From Saccharopolyspora oryzae (GTDB lineage Bacteria; Actinomycetota; Actinomycetes; Mycobacteriales; Pseudonocardiaceae), in contig NZ_JAQGLA010000004.1 in NCBI RefSeq assembly GCF_027853915.1, positions 124,001 to 188,000 on the forward strand: a DNA stretch of 64,000 nt, written 5' to 3'. A program made the translations under genes and the position numbers. The notes beneath the pieces are model-generated. The model ran no database searches, was not told where the DNA came from, and saw only the letters and a list, made by a program, of their open reading frames with translations. Each line of letters opens with the position of its first letter. Positions within the stretch are counted from its first letter, which is position 1. Below, in pieces: positions 16,677 to 25,269 of the stretch.

Positions 16677-17903
16677 TCACCTGCGGGCTGGTGGTTCGAA
16701 GCGCTGCTGGCCGGGGAACCACCAGTTCGGCGGTGGTGGTCTGGTGTCCGGCTCCCAGCTGAGGTCGGCGCCCGCGGGCAGGGTGGCGGTGAGGCTGTGG
16801 TCGGCCAGCACGCGGGTGATGTCGGAGGGCGAGACGATGCCGCGGAGCCGACCGTGCTCGCTGACGAGGATCCGGCCGCGGCTCGCCTCGTTCATCCGGG
16901 ACAGCACGAGGGCCAGCGGTTCCCCGGGCTCAGCGGTCGCGACCTCGGCCAGCGGACGGGCCACCTCGCGCAGCGCGGTTCCGCTGCGGTCTTGCACCGG
17001 GACGGCTCGGAGGTCGTTGAGCGCCACGAGCCCGCTCAGCTGCCCGCGCTCGTCGAGCACCGGGAAGGTGGAGTGCCGGTGCGTGACGGCGGAGTCGTGG
17101 AAGAACTGCTCCACCGACTGCGCGGCCGCCACGGTCTCGGCCGGGGTGGACATCACGGTGGCGACCTCGATCCCGGCCAGCGCGAGACCGATGCGGGCCT
17201 GCCGCTCCTCGGCGGAGGCCATGTTGACCACGAACAGCCCGATCAGCACCCACCACAGCCCGGCGGTGCTGCGCGCCAGCACCTCGACGACACCGGCGGC
17301 GATCAGCAGGAAACCGAAGCCGCGCCCGGCCCACGCCGACCACACCGCGGCCCGGAACCGGTCGCCGCGCCACGCCCACAGCACCGCCCGCAGGATCCGG
17401 CCACCGTCCAGCGGGGCCGCGGGGATCAGGTTGAACACCGCCAGCACGGCGTTGAGCACCGCCAGGTAGCCGAGCACGGCCACGATCAGCTCGTCGGCGG
17501 CCAGCTCGACGGCCAGCCAGCTGCCCGCGCCGAACACCAGCGCGAGCACCAGGCTGGCGGCCGGGCCGACGGCCGCGATCCGGAAGTCGGCCCCGGACGT
17601 GCGCGCTTCACCTCGCAGCCGGGCCACCCCGCCCAGCAGCCACAAGGTGATGCCCTCGACGGCGACGTCGTTGCGCCGGGCGACGACCGAATGCGCGAGC
17701 TCGTGCACCAGCACCGAGCAGACCAGCAGCACCGCCGCAGCGATCCCGCTGACCGCGTAGGCGAGCGGTGGGTGCCCGGGCAGGTCGGCCGGGAGCACGT
17801 AACCGCCCAGGCTGACGGCCACCAGCGCCAGGATGCCGATGACGCTCCAGTGCAGTCCGACGCGCACCCCGGCGTAGCGCCCCAGTGGAACCGTTTCCTT
17901 CAT
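16677..17903 (-). CDS. Site-2 metalloprotease (M50B) with CBS domains
   Basis: A 408-residue intramembrane metalloprotease. The zinc motif HELAH sits in LVHELAHSVVARRNDV, and the third ligand is in NLIPAAPLDGGRILRAVLW. Six or so helices are followed by a CBS pair (about residues 240-370) with RHSTFPVLDERGQLSG and RILVSEHGRLRGIVSPSDI. It resembles the mycobacterial Rip3 type, which is encoded among USP and dormancy genes as here. The ATG at 17903 is preceded by a GGGAAGTGG stretch. Confidence 0.92.
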   Translation of the reverse strand: MKETVPLGRYAGVRVGLHWSVIGILALVAVSLGGYVLPADLPGHPPLAYAVSGIAAAVLLVCSVLVHELAHSVVARRNDVAVEGITLWLLGGVARLRGEARTSGADFRIAAVGPAASLVLALVFGAGSWLAVELAADELIVAVLGYLAVLNAVLAVFNLIPAAPLDGGRILRAVLWAWRGDRFRAAVWSAWAGRGFGFLLIAAGVVEVLARSTAGLWWVLIGLFVVNMASAEERQARIGLALAGIEVATVMSTPAETVAAAQSVEQFFHDSAVTHRHSTFPVLDERGQLSGLVALNDLRAVPVQDRSGTALREVARPLAEVATAEPGEPLALVLSRMNEASRGRILVSEHGRLRGIVSPSDITRVLADHSLTATLPAGADLSWEPDTRPPPPNWWFPGQQRFEPPARR

Positions 17904-18011
17904 CTGCGCCACTTCCCACCTGCGGGCGATCGCCGAGCCCGGACGGCCCGGCGAACCGGAACCCCGTCGACTCCCACTATCCGACCGGAGGGCGACGTCC
18001 ACCAAGGCCGC

Positions 18012-18740
18012 TCACTGCCCGTGCTGGACGCCGGGTTCCGCGGCGACGTCGTCGATCGGTGCGGGGGAGCGGGTCCTCGTGCCCAACGGGAGGACGGGGC
18101 GGCCGAGGCTGCTCTGCAGCAGCAGCGCGGTGGCCGTGTAGTAGGCGCAGAGCGCGGAGACGACAAGCAGGACCGCGCCGATCGGCACCAGGGCGGGCAG
18201 CGAGGCGACGAAGCCGATCGCCAGCAGCGTGGATCCGGCCGCGAGCGTGGTCAGGAAACCGGTCAGGGCTGCGTTGTGCGCGGTGGCGGCTGCCGCTCCC
18301 GCCCACGTGATGGCGGCGAGGGCGATGAACCAGTAGCCGAAGGCCACCTGGGCGACGGGCGAGGCAGCGGGCGCGGGCAGGCCTGCGAGGACCAGGGCCA
18401 TGTAGATGCCGTAGCCGATCCAGAACGAGCCCCACACGCCGTGCATGGCGGTGGCCAACCCGTCGCGGGCGCGGAAGGACCACGTCGTGGCCAGGAACTG
18501 CGCGAATCCACCCACCACCATCGCGAACGGGAAGAGCACCAGGGGAGAGCCGCCGGTGCCGAACCAGCCGGCGAGGTTGGCCGCGACCATGAACGCGGCG
18601 GCGGCGAAGCCGTACAGCCCGAGTATCGATGGTGGCGCCACGGGGGACAGCGAGATCTGGGTGTGCTCCTGCTCGCGAGCGCCCGCGACGTCGTTCGGTT
18701 CGGCCGTTCCCGCCGTGTCCTTAGTGGATTCCTGCGACAT
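18012..18740 (-). CDS. GPR1/FUN34/YaaH (AceTr) family acetate permease-like protein
   Basis: A 242-residue protein with an acidic 40-residue N-terminus and six membrane helices. Its segment PSILGLYGFAAAAFMVAANL resembles the NPAPLGL-type start of AceTr proteins, and FAQFLATTWSFRARDGLATA follows the family pattern. The family carries acetate or succinate. The ATG at 18740 has GGAGG six bases upstream. It lies between the USP and site-2 protease genes on the same strand. Confidence 0.75.
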   Translation of the reverse strand: MSQESTKDTAGTAEPNDVAGAREQEHTQISLSPVAPPSILGLYGFAAAAFMVAANLAGWFGTGGSPLVLFPFAMVVGGFAQFLATTWSFRARDGLATAMHGVWGSFWIGYGIYMALVLAGLPAPAASPVAQVAFGYWFIALAAITWAGAAAATAHNAALTGFLTTLAAGSTLLAIGFVASLPALVPIGAVLLVVSALCAYYTATALLLQSSLGRPVLPLGTRTRSPAPIDDVAAEPGVQHGQ

Positions 18741-18866
18741 CACGAGCCTCCAACCGGTCGAGCACGCGCTGCCCATGGCGAGTTGCGCAGCCTCGGGAGG
18801 TCGCTGGTGGACAGCATCGCTGCGCGCATCAAGCCAATCCAGCGTCTCCCCGGGGTTCTCCGCGGG

Positions 18867-18888
18867 TCGAGGAGGCGAAAGTCCTCGA
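18867..18888. promoter_or_regulatory. Inverted repeat upstream of the AceTr gene
   Basis: TCGAGGA and TCCTCGA arms enclose an 8-bp centre. On the minus strand the core reads GAGGACTTTCGCCTCC, which loosely resembles the DosR/DevR dormancy box (GGGACTTTNGTCCC). It could equally be a weak terminator for the USP gene, which ends 8 bp away on the transcribed side. Confidence 0.3.
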
Positions 18889-18895
18889 AACGGCT

Positions 18896-19765
18896 TCAGC
18901 GCACGACAGCCACGGGGCACGGTGCGTAGTGCACGGCGGTGTGGCTGACCGAGCCGAACAGGGTGGACCGGATGGCCCCGCGGCCGCGCGTGCCGACGAC
19001 GAGCAGGTCAGCGTCGACGGCGGCGGAGAGCAGCGCTTCAGCCGGCCGTTCCGACGTCGTCACCTGCTCCTTCACCTGGACGTCCGGGTAGTGCTCGCGC
19101 CAGCCCGCCAGCGTTTCGGACAGCTCCCGGCGGCAGGCGTCGACCACGCCGGGCTCGAGCTCACCTCCCAGGTCGGGGGAGGTGCAGGCGAGGACGGCGG
19201 TCAGCTCGGCGCCGTGGCGGTCGGCGAAGTCGTAGGCGAATCCGGTTGCCCGCGCGCTGAACTCGGATCCGTCCACGCCGACGACGATCCGTTCGAACAC
19301 CGGTGCTTCCGATTGTCCGCTGGTGCGTTCGTCGCGCAGCACCACCACGGGCTGGGACGCGGTGCGCACGACCTCGGCAGCGGTCGAACCGAGCAGCACG
19401 CGACGGGTGCGGCTCAACTCGGGCGGGCCGAGCACGATGACGCTGGCGTGGGCGGCGACATCGCGGAGCACGGTGGCCAGGACCCCGATGCGCACCACGG
19501 TCCGCACGCCCAGCTCGGGGAACCGGCTCCGGCACTCGGCGGCCATGTCCTCCAAAGCCTGCTCCGCCGCGTTGTGCTGCGGCCCGACGACCTCGCTGGG
19601 CAGGCGGATCCGGGTGAACTGCTCCAGCGGGACGGCGATCGCGTGCAACAGCAGCAACGACTGCTTCCTGGTGACCGCTTCGAGCGCCGCCCACCTCGCG
19701 GCCCGCTGCGATCCAGCGGAACCGTCGAACCCGGCGACGACCTCGGCCGAACGCGAACCACGCAT
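18896..19765 (-). CDS. Two-domain universal stress protein
   Basis: A 289-residue tandem UspA protein. The second half keeps the full ATP pattern in GTRGRGAIRSTLFGSVS, while the first half has a degenerate one (GPPELSRTRRVLLGSTA), so perhaps only one half binds ATP. Domain starts read EVVAGFDGS and IVVGVDGSEFS. The ATG at 19765 follows a GGGGGTGG stretch; a GTG three codons upstream is possible. It heads the stress block that runs to 15366. Confidence 0.9.
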   Translation of the reverse strand: MRGSRSAEVVAGFDGSAGSQRAARWAALEAVTRKQSLLLLHAIAVPLEQFTRIRLPSEVVGPQHNAAEQALEDMAAECRSRFPELGVRTVVRIGVLATVLRDVAAHASVIVLGPPELSRTRRVLLGSTAAEVVRTASQPVVVLRDERTSGQSEAPVFERIVVGVDGSEFSARATGFAYDFADRHGAELTAVLACTSPDLGGELEPGVVDACRRELSETLAGWREHYPDVQVKEQVTTSERPAEALLSAAVDADLLVVGTRGRGAIRSTLFGSVSHTAVHYAPCPVAVVR

Positions 19766-19824
19766 GTCCGCCACCCCCTGCGCCCCAGGATGTCGGCTCG
19801 CCGCCGGGCTCGCAGGCCCAGCGC

Positions 19825-19855
19825 TGCCGGCCGATCCGACGGAGATCGGCCGGCA
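19825..19855 (-). terminator. Hairpin after the fusion-enzyme operon
   Basis: TGCCGGCCGAT and ATCGGCCGGCA form an 11-bp stem with a 9-base loop, 14 bp beyond the stop of the ketopantoate reductase/M20 fusion gene. There is no clear T-run, as is common for actinobacterial terminators. Confidence 0.6.
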
Positions 19856-19868
19856 ACGCGGCCCCGGC

Positions 19869-22070
19869 TCAGGCGAAGGCCGCGAGGACTCCGGCGGCCA
19901 GGGCCGAGCGCTCGACCATCCCGCTGACGGTGGCGTGCTCGTCGCGGGCGTGGGCTCCGGCGCCCACGGCTCCGAGGCCGTCCAGGACCGGGATTCCCGC
20001 GTCGAGGACGAGGTTTCCGTCGCTGGCGCCGCCGACCGCGGTTTCGCGCAGGTCGGTGCCCATCTGCCGGGCGCACTGCCGGGCCAGCTCGAACAGCTGC
20101 CCGACCTCGGGGGTGCGTTCGAAGGCAGGCCGGTTCCAGCCGCCTTCGACGAGGACGCTGGTCCGCGGATCCACCGGCTTGATCGCCGCCATGGCCGCGG
20201 TGATGCGTTCGCGCTCAGCGGCGGAGGCGACCCGCACGTCGATCACGGCCACCGCCCGGCCAGCGGTCACGTTGCCGCGGGTTCCGCCGTGCACCACACC
20301 GACGTTGACGCTGGTTCCGGCGTCGAGATCCCGAAGGCCCTCCAGGTGCACGATCTGCCTGGCCATCTCGTGGACCGCACTGGCTCCAGCCGTCGGGTCG
20401 AGACCGGCGTGCGCTTCCTCGCCGTGCACGGTCACCTCGAAGATCCCCACGCCCTTGCGGGCGGTCTTGACCGCTCCTCCGGCGCTCGCCTCGAAGACGA
20501 ACGCCGCCCGGCTGGTGCGGGCCTCGGCGATGATCGCCTCCCTCGAGCGGACGCTGCCGGTCTCCTCGTCCCCGTTCAGCAGAACTGTGCACGCAGGTCG
20601 CGGCAGCCCCAGGGCGTCGAGTGCGCGGAGCGCCCAAACCGCTTGCACCAGACCGGCTTTCATGTCGAAAACGCCAGGCCCGGTGATCCGGTCGCCGTCG
20701 CGGTGGAACGGGATCTCGGCGAGCGTGCCGAGGGGCCACACCGTGTCGTAGTGGCACAGCAGCAGCACCGGGGCGGCGCCGGGTTCCGTGCCCGGATACC
20801 GGCGGATCAGGACGTCGCCGGCCTCATCACGCCGGATCCGCTCTTCGCCCTCGCAGCTGCCGAGCGATTCGTCGAGCCATCCGCGCAGCCAGTCCAGGCA
20901 GGCGTCCAGCGCCGCCGGATCGTCGCTGGGGCTCTCGTGCTCGGTGTAGGCGGCCAGGTCGGCGACCATCGCGTCGCGGTGCTGGTCCAGCCAGCCGGCG
21001 ACCGCGCGGGCCTGGTCCTCGGTGAGCGCCGGTGTCGCGGGCAGCGGGCGGTTTCGCGCGGCGGCGAGCCGGTCGAGGGCGTCCAGCCGGGCCTCCGACA
21101 TTCCGTCCGGGGCGATCTCCAGCTCGCGCAAACCGGCAGTCACCGCCCGGAGCACCGGTGTCCGAAGGCCTTTCGCCGCGGCTTCGACGAAGAGATCTTC
21201 GTACTCGGCGGTGACCTCCGTCGGTCGTCGACGCACGGCGATGTCCCGCCAGATCCCGCTGCGGTCCTTGGACTGGGTGCGCAGCCACGCGGTCAGGGCG
21301 TCGAAAGCGGCCTCGCTCGTGGCGGCGTCCGCGTCCGGGCCGAACGCCTTGACGTCGAAGGCATCGAACGACTCGACCCGGATCCCGAGCGCTTCGGCGA
21401 CACCGCACACCTCCCGGCTCAGCGCCAGCATCGCCGTCCGGTGCCGGTCGATCAGATCGGCCATCGCGTCGTCGGCGAGCGCGGTGGCGGCGAGCATCGC
21501 GCCGAACGCGCCCTTGGCCCACAAGTAGCCCTCGATGTTGACGTCGGCCGTGGCCGGTCGCCATTCCTGCAGGTCGGCGACCAGATCGCGAACCCGCTCG
21601 GAGATCGGTGCGCCGCCGGGCTCGCCGATGACGAACGCACCGGGTCCGCCGTCTCGGATCACCCCGGGTTCGACGACGTCGGCGAAGATGTTGACGAACG
21701 CGGCGATGGTGCGTTCCCGACCGACGTGCTCGGCGATGATGCCCTCGTTGAAACCGTTCTGGACCGACACCACGTAGCCGTCGTCGGCCAGTCGAGGCGC
21801 GATCCAGCGCATGGCTTCCTCGGTGGCTTGCGTCTTGACCGCCAGCAGCACCCGGCGCAGGGAACCGGCGTGCTCCGCGGGTGTGGCCGCGTCGACCGCG
21901 ACGCTGGTGCGGGTGCCCTTCTGGTCCAGCGTCAAGCCGTTCGCCCGCAGCGCGGCGACGTGGTCGGCGTCGGTGTCGATGATGGTGACCGGGTGCCCGG
22001 CCTGAGCCAGGCTGTAGGCGAGGGTGCCGCCGATGGCACCGCCTCCCACCACGGTGTAAGCGTCGGTCAT
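19869..22070 (-). CDS. Fusion of ketopantoate reductase (ApbA/PanE) and M20 peptidase
   Basis: A 733-residue protein with two complete enzyme modules in one frame. Residues 1 to about 320 are an ApbA/PanE oxidoreductase: VVGGGAIGGTLAYSLA binds NADP, VKTQATEEAM follows, and NIEGYLWAKGAFG carries the conserved lysine. From about 345 to the end is an M20 metallopeptidase of the carboxypeptidase G2 type: LLCHYDTVWPLGT, GPGVFDMKAGL, NGDEETGS and GGASDGNLV supply the zinc ligands and catalytic Glu. The start overlaps the upstream SDR stop. The substrate is unknown; a hydroxy/keto acid held in an amide bond would suit both halves, which is inference. Confidence 0.85.
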   Translation of the reverse strand: MTDAYTVVGGGAIGGTLAYSLAQAGHPVTIIDTDADHVAALRANGLTLDQKGTRTSVAVDAATPAEHAGSLRRVLLAVKTQATEEAMRWIAPRLADDGYVVSVQNGFNEGIIAEHVGRERTIAAFVNIFADVVEPGVIRDGGPGAFVIGEPGGAPISERVRDLVADLQEWRPATADVNIEGYLWAKGAFGAMLAATALADDAMADLIDRHRTAMLALSREVCGVAEALGIRVESFDAFDVKAFGPDADAATSEAAFDALTAWLRTQSKDRSGIWRDIAVRRRPTEVTAEYEDLFVEAAAKGLRTPVLRAVTAGLRELEIAPDGMSEARLDALDRLAAARNRPLPATPALTEDQARAVAGWLDQHRDAMVADLAAYTEHESPSDDPAALDACLDWLRGWLDESLGSCEGEERIRRDEAGDVLIRRYPGTEPGAAPVLLLCHYDTVWPLGTLAEIPFHRDGDRITGPGVFDMKAGLVQAVWALRALDALGLPRPACTVLLNGDEETGSVRSREAIIAEARTSRAAFVFEASAGGAVKTARKGVGIFEVTVHGEEAHAGLDPTAGASAVHEMARQIVHLEGLRDLDAGTSVNVGVVHGGTRGNVTAGRAVAVIDVRVASAAERERITAAMAAIKPVDPRTSVLVEGGWNRPAFERTPEVGQLFELARQCARQMGTDLRETAVGGASDGNLVLDAGIPVLDGLGAVGAGAHARDEHATVSGMVERSALAAGVLAAFA

Positions 22071-22858
22071 CGGCGGTTTCCCTCCTGGTGGGCGGAATCG
22101 GTGCTGGTGGCGGGTGGCCAGATCCTGGGCAGGTCGAGCACGCCGGTGCTGGAGCCGCCGTCGATCCGCAGCACCTCGCCGGTCACCCAAGCGGCTTCCG
22201 GGCTGGAGATCCACCGCACGGCGCGGGCGATGTCCTCCGGGGTGCCCGGTCGGCCCAGCGGATTGGCGTTGACCAGAGCTGCGTACTCGGGTGCGACGGG
22301 GTTGCAGGTGCTGTCGACGGCGACGAAGCCGGGGCTGACCGCGTTGACCCGGATGCCGTGCGCTCCGAACTCCAAAGCGGCTGCGCGGGTTGCCATTTCC
22401 AGCGCCGCCTTGGAACTCGCGTACGGGCCGCCGCCTGGGCGGGAGCGCAGAGCCGCGCCGGAGGAGATGTTGACGACCGACGCGCCTCGCCCGGCGGCGA
22501 CGGCGCGGCGGGCGAGTTCGGCGGTCGCCAGCACCGGGGCGCGGGTGTTGAGGGAGAAGATCCGGTCCCACTCCGCTGCGCGGAGCTCGATCATGTCCAC
22601 CGACGGATAGATGCCCGCCGCGTTGACCAGCACGTCGACCGGGCCGGACGCATCCCAGCAGCGGCCCACCGCTTCCTCCGGGCCCAGCGGATCCGCCAGG
22701 TCCAGCACCGCGTGCTGAGCGCCGAGTTCGTCCGCGACGGTCGCGAGCCGGTCGGCGTCGACGTCGACGAGGCTCAACGCGTTGGCGTCGGCGGCGAGTT
22801 CGTGCGCGATCGCCCGGCCGATTCCGCTCGCCGCACCGGTGATCAAGACGTGCACCAT
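22067..22858 (-). CDS. Short-chain dehydrogenase/reductase
   Basis: A 263-residue classical SDR. The cofactor motif is ITGAASGIGRAIA, NAAG follows, the catalytic serine is in VVNISSGAAL, and the Tyr/Lys pair is in YASSKAALEM. An acidic residue after strand 2 (SLVDVDADRL) suggests NAD preference. The start overlaps the MFS stop and the stop overlaps the fusion enzyme start, both as ATGA, so the three genes are translationally coupled. Confidence 0.9.
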   Translation of the reverse strand: MVHVLITGAASGIGRAIAHELAADANALSLVDVDADRLATVADELGAQHAVLDLADPLGPEEAVGRCWDASGPVDVLVNAAGIYPSVDMIELRAAEWDRIFSLNTRAPVLATAELARRAVAAGRGASVVNISSGAALRSRPGGGPYASSKAALEMATRAAALEFGAHGIRVNAVSPGFVAVDSTCNPVAPEYAALVNANPLGRPGTPEDIARAVRWISSPEAAWVTGEVLRIDGGSSTGVLDLPRIWPPATSTDSAHQEGNRR

Positions 22859-24168
22859 CAGGAGAACTCCTTGTCCTTGGTCTCCGGCATCCGCAGGTAG
22901 ACGACCAGCGAGATCAGGGCCGCGCCGGAGACGTACAGCCACAGCAGTCCGCCGTGGTCCGAACTGGTCAGCCAGGTGATCACGTAGGGCGCGGTGCCGC
23001 CGAAGAGCGCGACGGCGAGCGCGTACGGCAGGGCGATGCCGGTGGCCCGGACCTCCGGCGGGAACTGCTCGGCCATGATCACCGCGCAGTTGGCCGAGTA
23101 GCCGAGGATCAGCAGCATGCCGGTCAGCTGAACCAGGAACAGGCTGAGGAAGCTCCCGTTCAGCAGTTGCAGCATCGGCCAGGCCAGCACCACGAACCCG
23201 CCCGCGAAGGCCGCCATGGTGGGGCGGCGGCCGAACCGGTCGGACAGCTTGCCGACGAACGGCAAGAGCACCATGAAGATGATCGTGCACAGGGTCTGCG
23301 AGAGCAGCGCCTCGTCCAGCGGGAGCCCGTAGGTGGCGTTGGTGTGGATCGGCAGGTAGTCCACCCAGGTGTAGTAGGTCAGGGTGCCGGCGATGGTGAT
23401 GCCGACGACCCGCAGCGCCGCCCGCGGATGTTCCACGAACATCGCCTTGAGCGGATTGCTCCTCGCCCGCCCCTCGTTGCGGAGCTGGGTGAAGGAAGCG
23501 GTGTCCTCGACGGAAACGCGCAGCCAGAGACCGACCAGACCGAGGACACCGCCGATGATGAACGCTGCCCGCCAGCCCCAGGAGTGCAGCGCCTCATCGC
23601 TGAGGCTCGAGGCGAGCACGACTCCGATCAGCGACGGGATGAGCACTCCCGCGCCGACCGAAACCTGTTGCCAGGAACCGGCGAACGCCCGACGACCAGG
23701 ACCGGCCGACTCCACCAGGAACGCCGAGGAGGAACCGAACTCACCGCCCGCGGCGAAACCCTGGACGAGGCGGGCCACCGCGAGCACGAGCGGCGCGGCG
23801 ATCCCGATCATCTCGTAGCCGGGGGTCAGCGCGATGACGAATCCGGCGCCCGCCATCAGCCCGATGGTGAGGGTCAGGCCCTTCTTGCGGCCGTGCCGGT
23901 CGGCGTAGGCGCCGAGGATCGCGGCGCCCACCGGGCGCATGACGAATCCGACGGCGAAGACCAGGAGCGTCGCCAGCAGCGCGGCGGAACCCTCGGAGCG
24001 CGGAAAGAAGACGTCCGAGATGACCTTCGCGAAGGTGGCGTAGAGCGTCCAGTCCACCCACTCGACGGTGTTGCCGATGACGCCGGCGATGATCGCCTTG
24101 CGCTGCTTCGGGGTGAACTTCTGCGTTGGGGTGCTGGGTGATTCGGTTCTGGGCGGGCGGGTGTTCAT
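22858..24168 (-). CDS. MFS transporter, metabolite:H+ symporter (MHS) family
   Basis: A 436-residue, 12-helix carrier of the ProP/ShiA-like MHS family, which imports organic acids and osmolytes with protons. Marks are GNTVEWVDWTLYATFAKVI near the N-terminus, the loop motif GAYADRHGRKKGL, RLVQGFAAGGEFGSSSAFL, and a second RFGRRP loop. It would bring in the substrate of this operon. It starts 42 bp after the deacetylase-like gene. Confidence 0.9.
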   Translation of the reverse strand: MNTRPPRTESPSTPTQKFTPKQRKAIIAGVIGNTVEWVDWTLYATFAKVISDVFFPRSEGSAALLATLLVFAVGFVMRPVGAAILGAYADRHGRKKGLTLTIGLMAGAGFVIALTPGYEMIGIAAPLVLAVARLVQGFAAGGEFGSSSAFLVESAGPGRRAFAGSWQQVSVGAGVLIPSLIGVVLASSLSDEALHSWGWRAAFIIGGVLGLVGLWLRVSVEDTASFTQLRNEGRARSNPLKAMFVEHPRAALRVVGITIAGTLTYYTWVDYLPIHTNATYGLPLDEALLSQTLCTIIFMVLLPFVGKLSDRFGRRPTMAAFAGGFVVLAWPMLQLLNGSFLSLFLVQLTGMLLILGYSANCAVIMAEQFPPEVRATGIALPYALAVALFGGTAPYVITWLTSSDHGGLLWLYVSGAALISLVVYLRMPETKDKEFS

Positions 24169-24210
24169 CGCGGCACCGCTGCTTTCGTGGTGGAGGAGGT
24201 GGGGGACGGG

Positions 24211-25107
24211 TCAGGCCGCGCTGGCCAGGCAGTGCTCAGCGATCTGCTGATGCGTGGCGAACCAGACGTCGTCGTGGCCGGCGATGTGGGCGAGCAGCTC
24301 GTCCAGCACGACCAGCCGCGAGCGGTGGCCGATGATGTGCGGGTGGAAGGTGATCTGGAAAAGACCGCCTTCGGTGCGGGCGGCGTCGAACTCGTCCCGC
24401 CAGATCGACAGCACCTCGCGCGGGGAGATGTAGGGCCGCAGCGAGGCGAAGCGCTCCATCATGAAGTAGGGCGCGTCGTCGCGGATCCACTCCACGGGGA
24501 TCTCCACCACCCCGGTGGGCTCCCCGTTCTCCAGCAGCTCGTGCGGTTCGTCGTCGGCCATGAGCGAGGAGTCGTAGAGCAGCCCCATCTCGCGGGTGAT
24601 GGCCAAGGTGTGCTCGGAGAAGTCCCAGGAGGGGGTGCGGATCCCGACCGGGCGCACGCCCGTCACCCGCTCCAGCGCGTCCGCGCTGCGCAGTTGCAGC
24701 TCGCGCTCGTCGTCGGCGGGCAGGAGCGCGTTGCGCTCGTGGATCCAGCCGTGGATCCCCACTTCGTGGCCCGCTGCGACGTAGGTCTGCGCTTCTTCCG
24801 GTCGGAGCAGCGCGCACACCGCGGGCATGAAGAAGCTGGCCGGAACGTCGTACTTCGCCAGCAGCGCGAGGATCTTCGGCACCGCCACGCGCGCTCCGTA
24901 CTCGCCCTGGGCCATCTGGGCCGGACTCGTCAGGCCGTCGCGCAGCGCCGGTGTTTCGTGGTCGGAGTCGAACGACACGGCCACTGCGCACTTGGCGCCG
25001 CCGGGCCAGCTGTCGGGTCGGAGGGAGCGTCCGGCGCGGACGCGCCCGATGTGCCGGCGCCAGGTCTCCTCGTCCCACTGCCAGGGCTGCAACTCGGGTT
25101 GCGTCAT
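24211..25107 (-). CDS. Polysaccharide deacetylase-fold hydrolase (PuuE allantoinase/cyclic-imidase-like)
   Basis: A 298-residue NodB-fold protein. The metal residues are visible in VSFDSDHETPAL and HEVGIHGWIHERN, with RTPSWDFSEHT and ITFHPHIIGHRSR further on. The close PuuE group contains allantoinases and cyclic imide hydrolases rather than sugar deacetylases, and the long VEWIRDDAPYFMMERFA insert fits that group. The ATG at 25107 follows AAGGACG. It is first in a four-gene operon and divergent from the Lrp-type regulator. Confidence 0.82.
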   Translation of the reverse strand: MTQPELQPWQWDEETWRRHIGRVRAGRSLRPDSWPGGAKCAVAVSFDSDHETPALRDGLTSPAQMAQGEYGARVAVPKILALLAKYDVPASFFMPAVCALLRPEEAQTYVAAGHEVGIHGWIHERNALLPADDERELQLRSADALERVTGVRPVGIRTPSWDFSEHTLAITREMGLLYDSSLMADDEPHELLENGEPTGVVEIPVEWIRDDAPYFMMERFASLRPYISPREVLSIWRDEFDAARTEGGLFQITFHPHIIGHRSRLVVLDELLAHIAGHDDVWFATHQQIAEHCLASAA

Positions 25108-25269
25108 CCCATTCGTCCTTCGTCGAGAGCGGGGTTGGTGGGTTCGGCGTCCGGGATCGCCGGCCGCGCGGACCGCGGCACTTGCGCGGTCGTGCTGTGG
25201 TGCCTCATCGTGGCCATCGACGCTGATCGCGCACGAAAATCGACGGAAATCGCCGCAGGAAGGCTGTGC

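Noticed and set aside
16797-18929. A 710-codon plus-strand frame across the protease and permease genes
   Set aside because: Low-complexity His/Gln/Arg/Asp composition, typical of an antisense shadow; both minus-strand genes show catalytic motifs and membrane helices.
22071-22571. Extension of the fusion enzyme to a 900-residue protein
   Set aside because: The extra part is the antisense-like shadow of the SDR coding region; the ATG at 22070 directly precedes the dinucleotide-binding strand and overlaps the SDR stop.
24187-25269. Long plus-strand extension upstream of the Lrp-type regulator
   Set aside because: It covers the deacetylase-like gene on the other strand and lacks motifs; the HTH begins shortly after ATG 25270.
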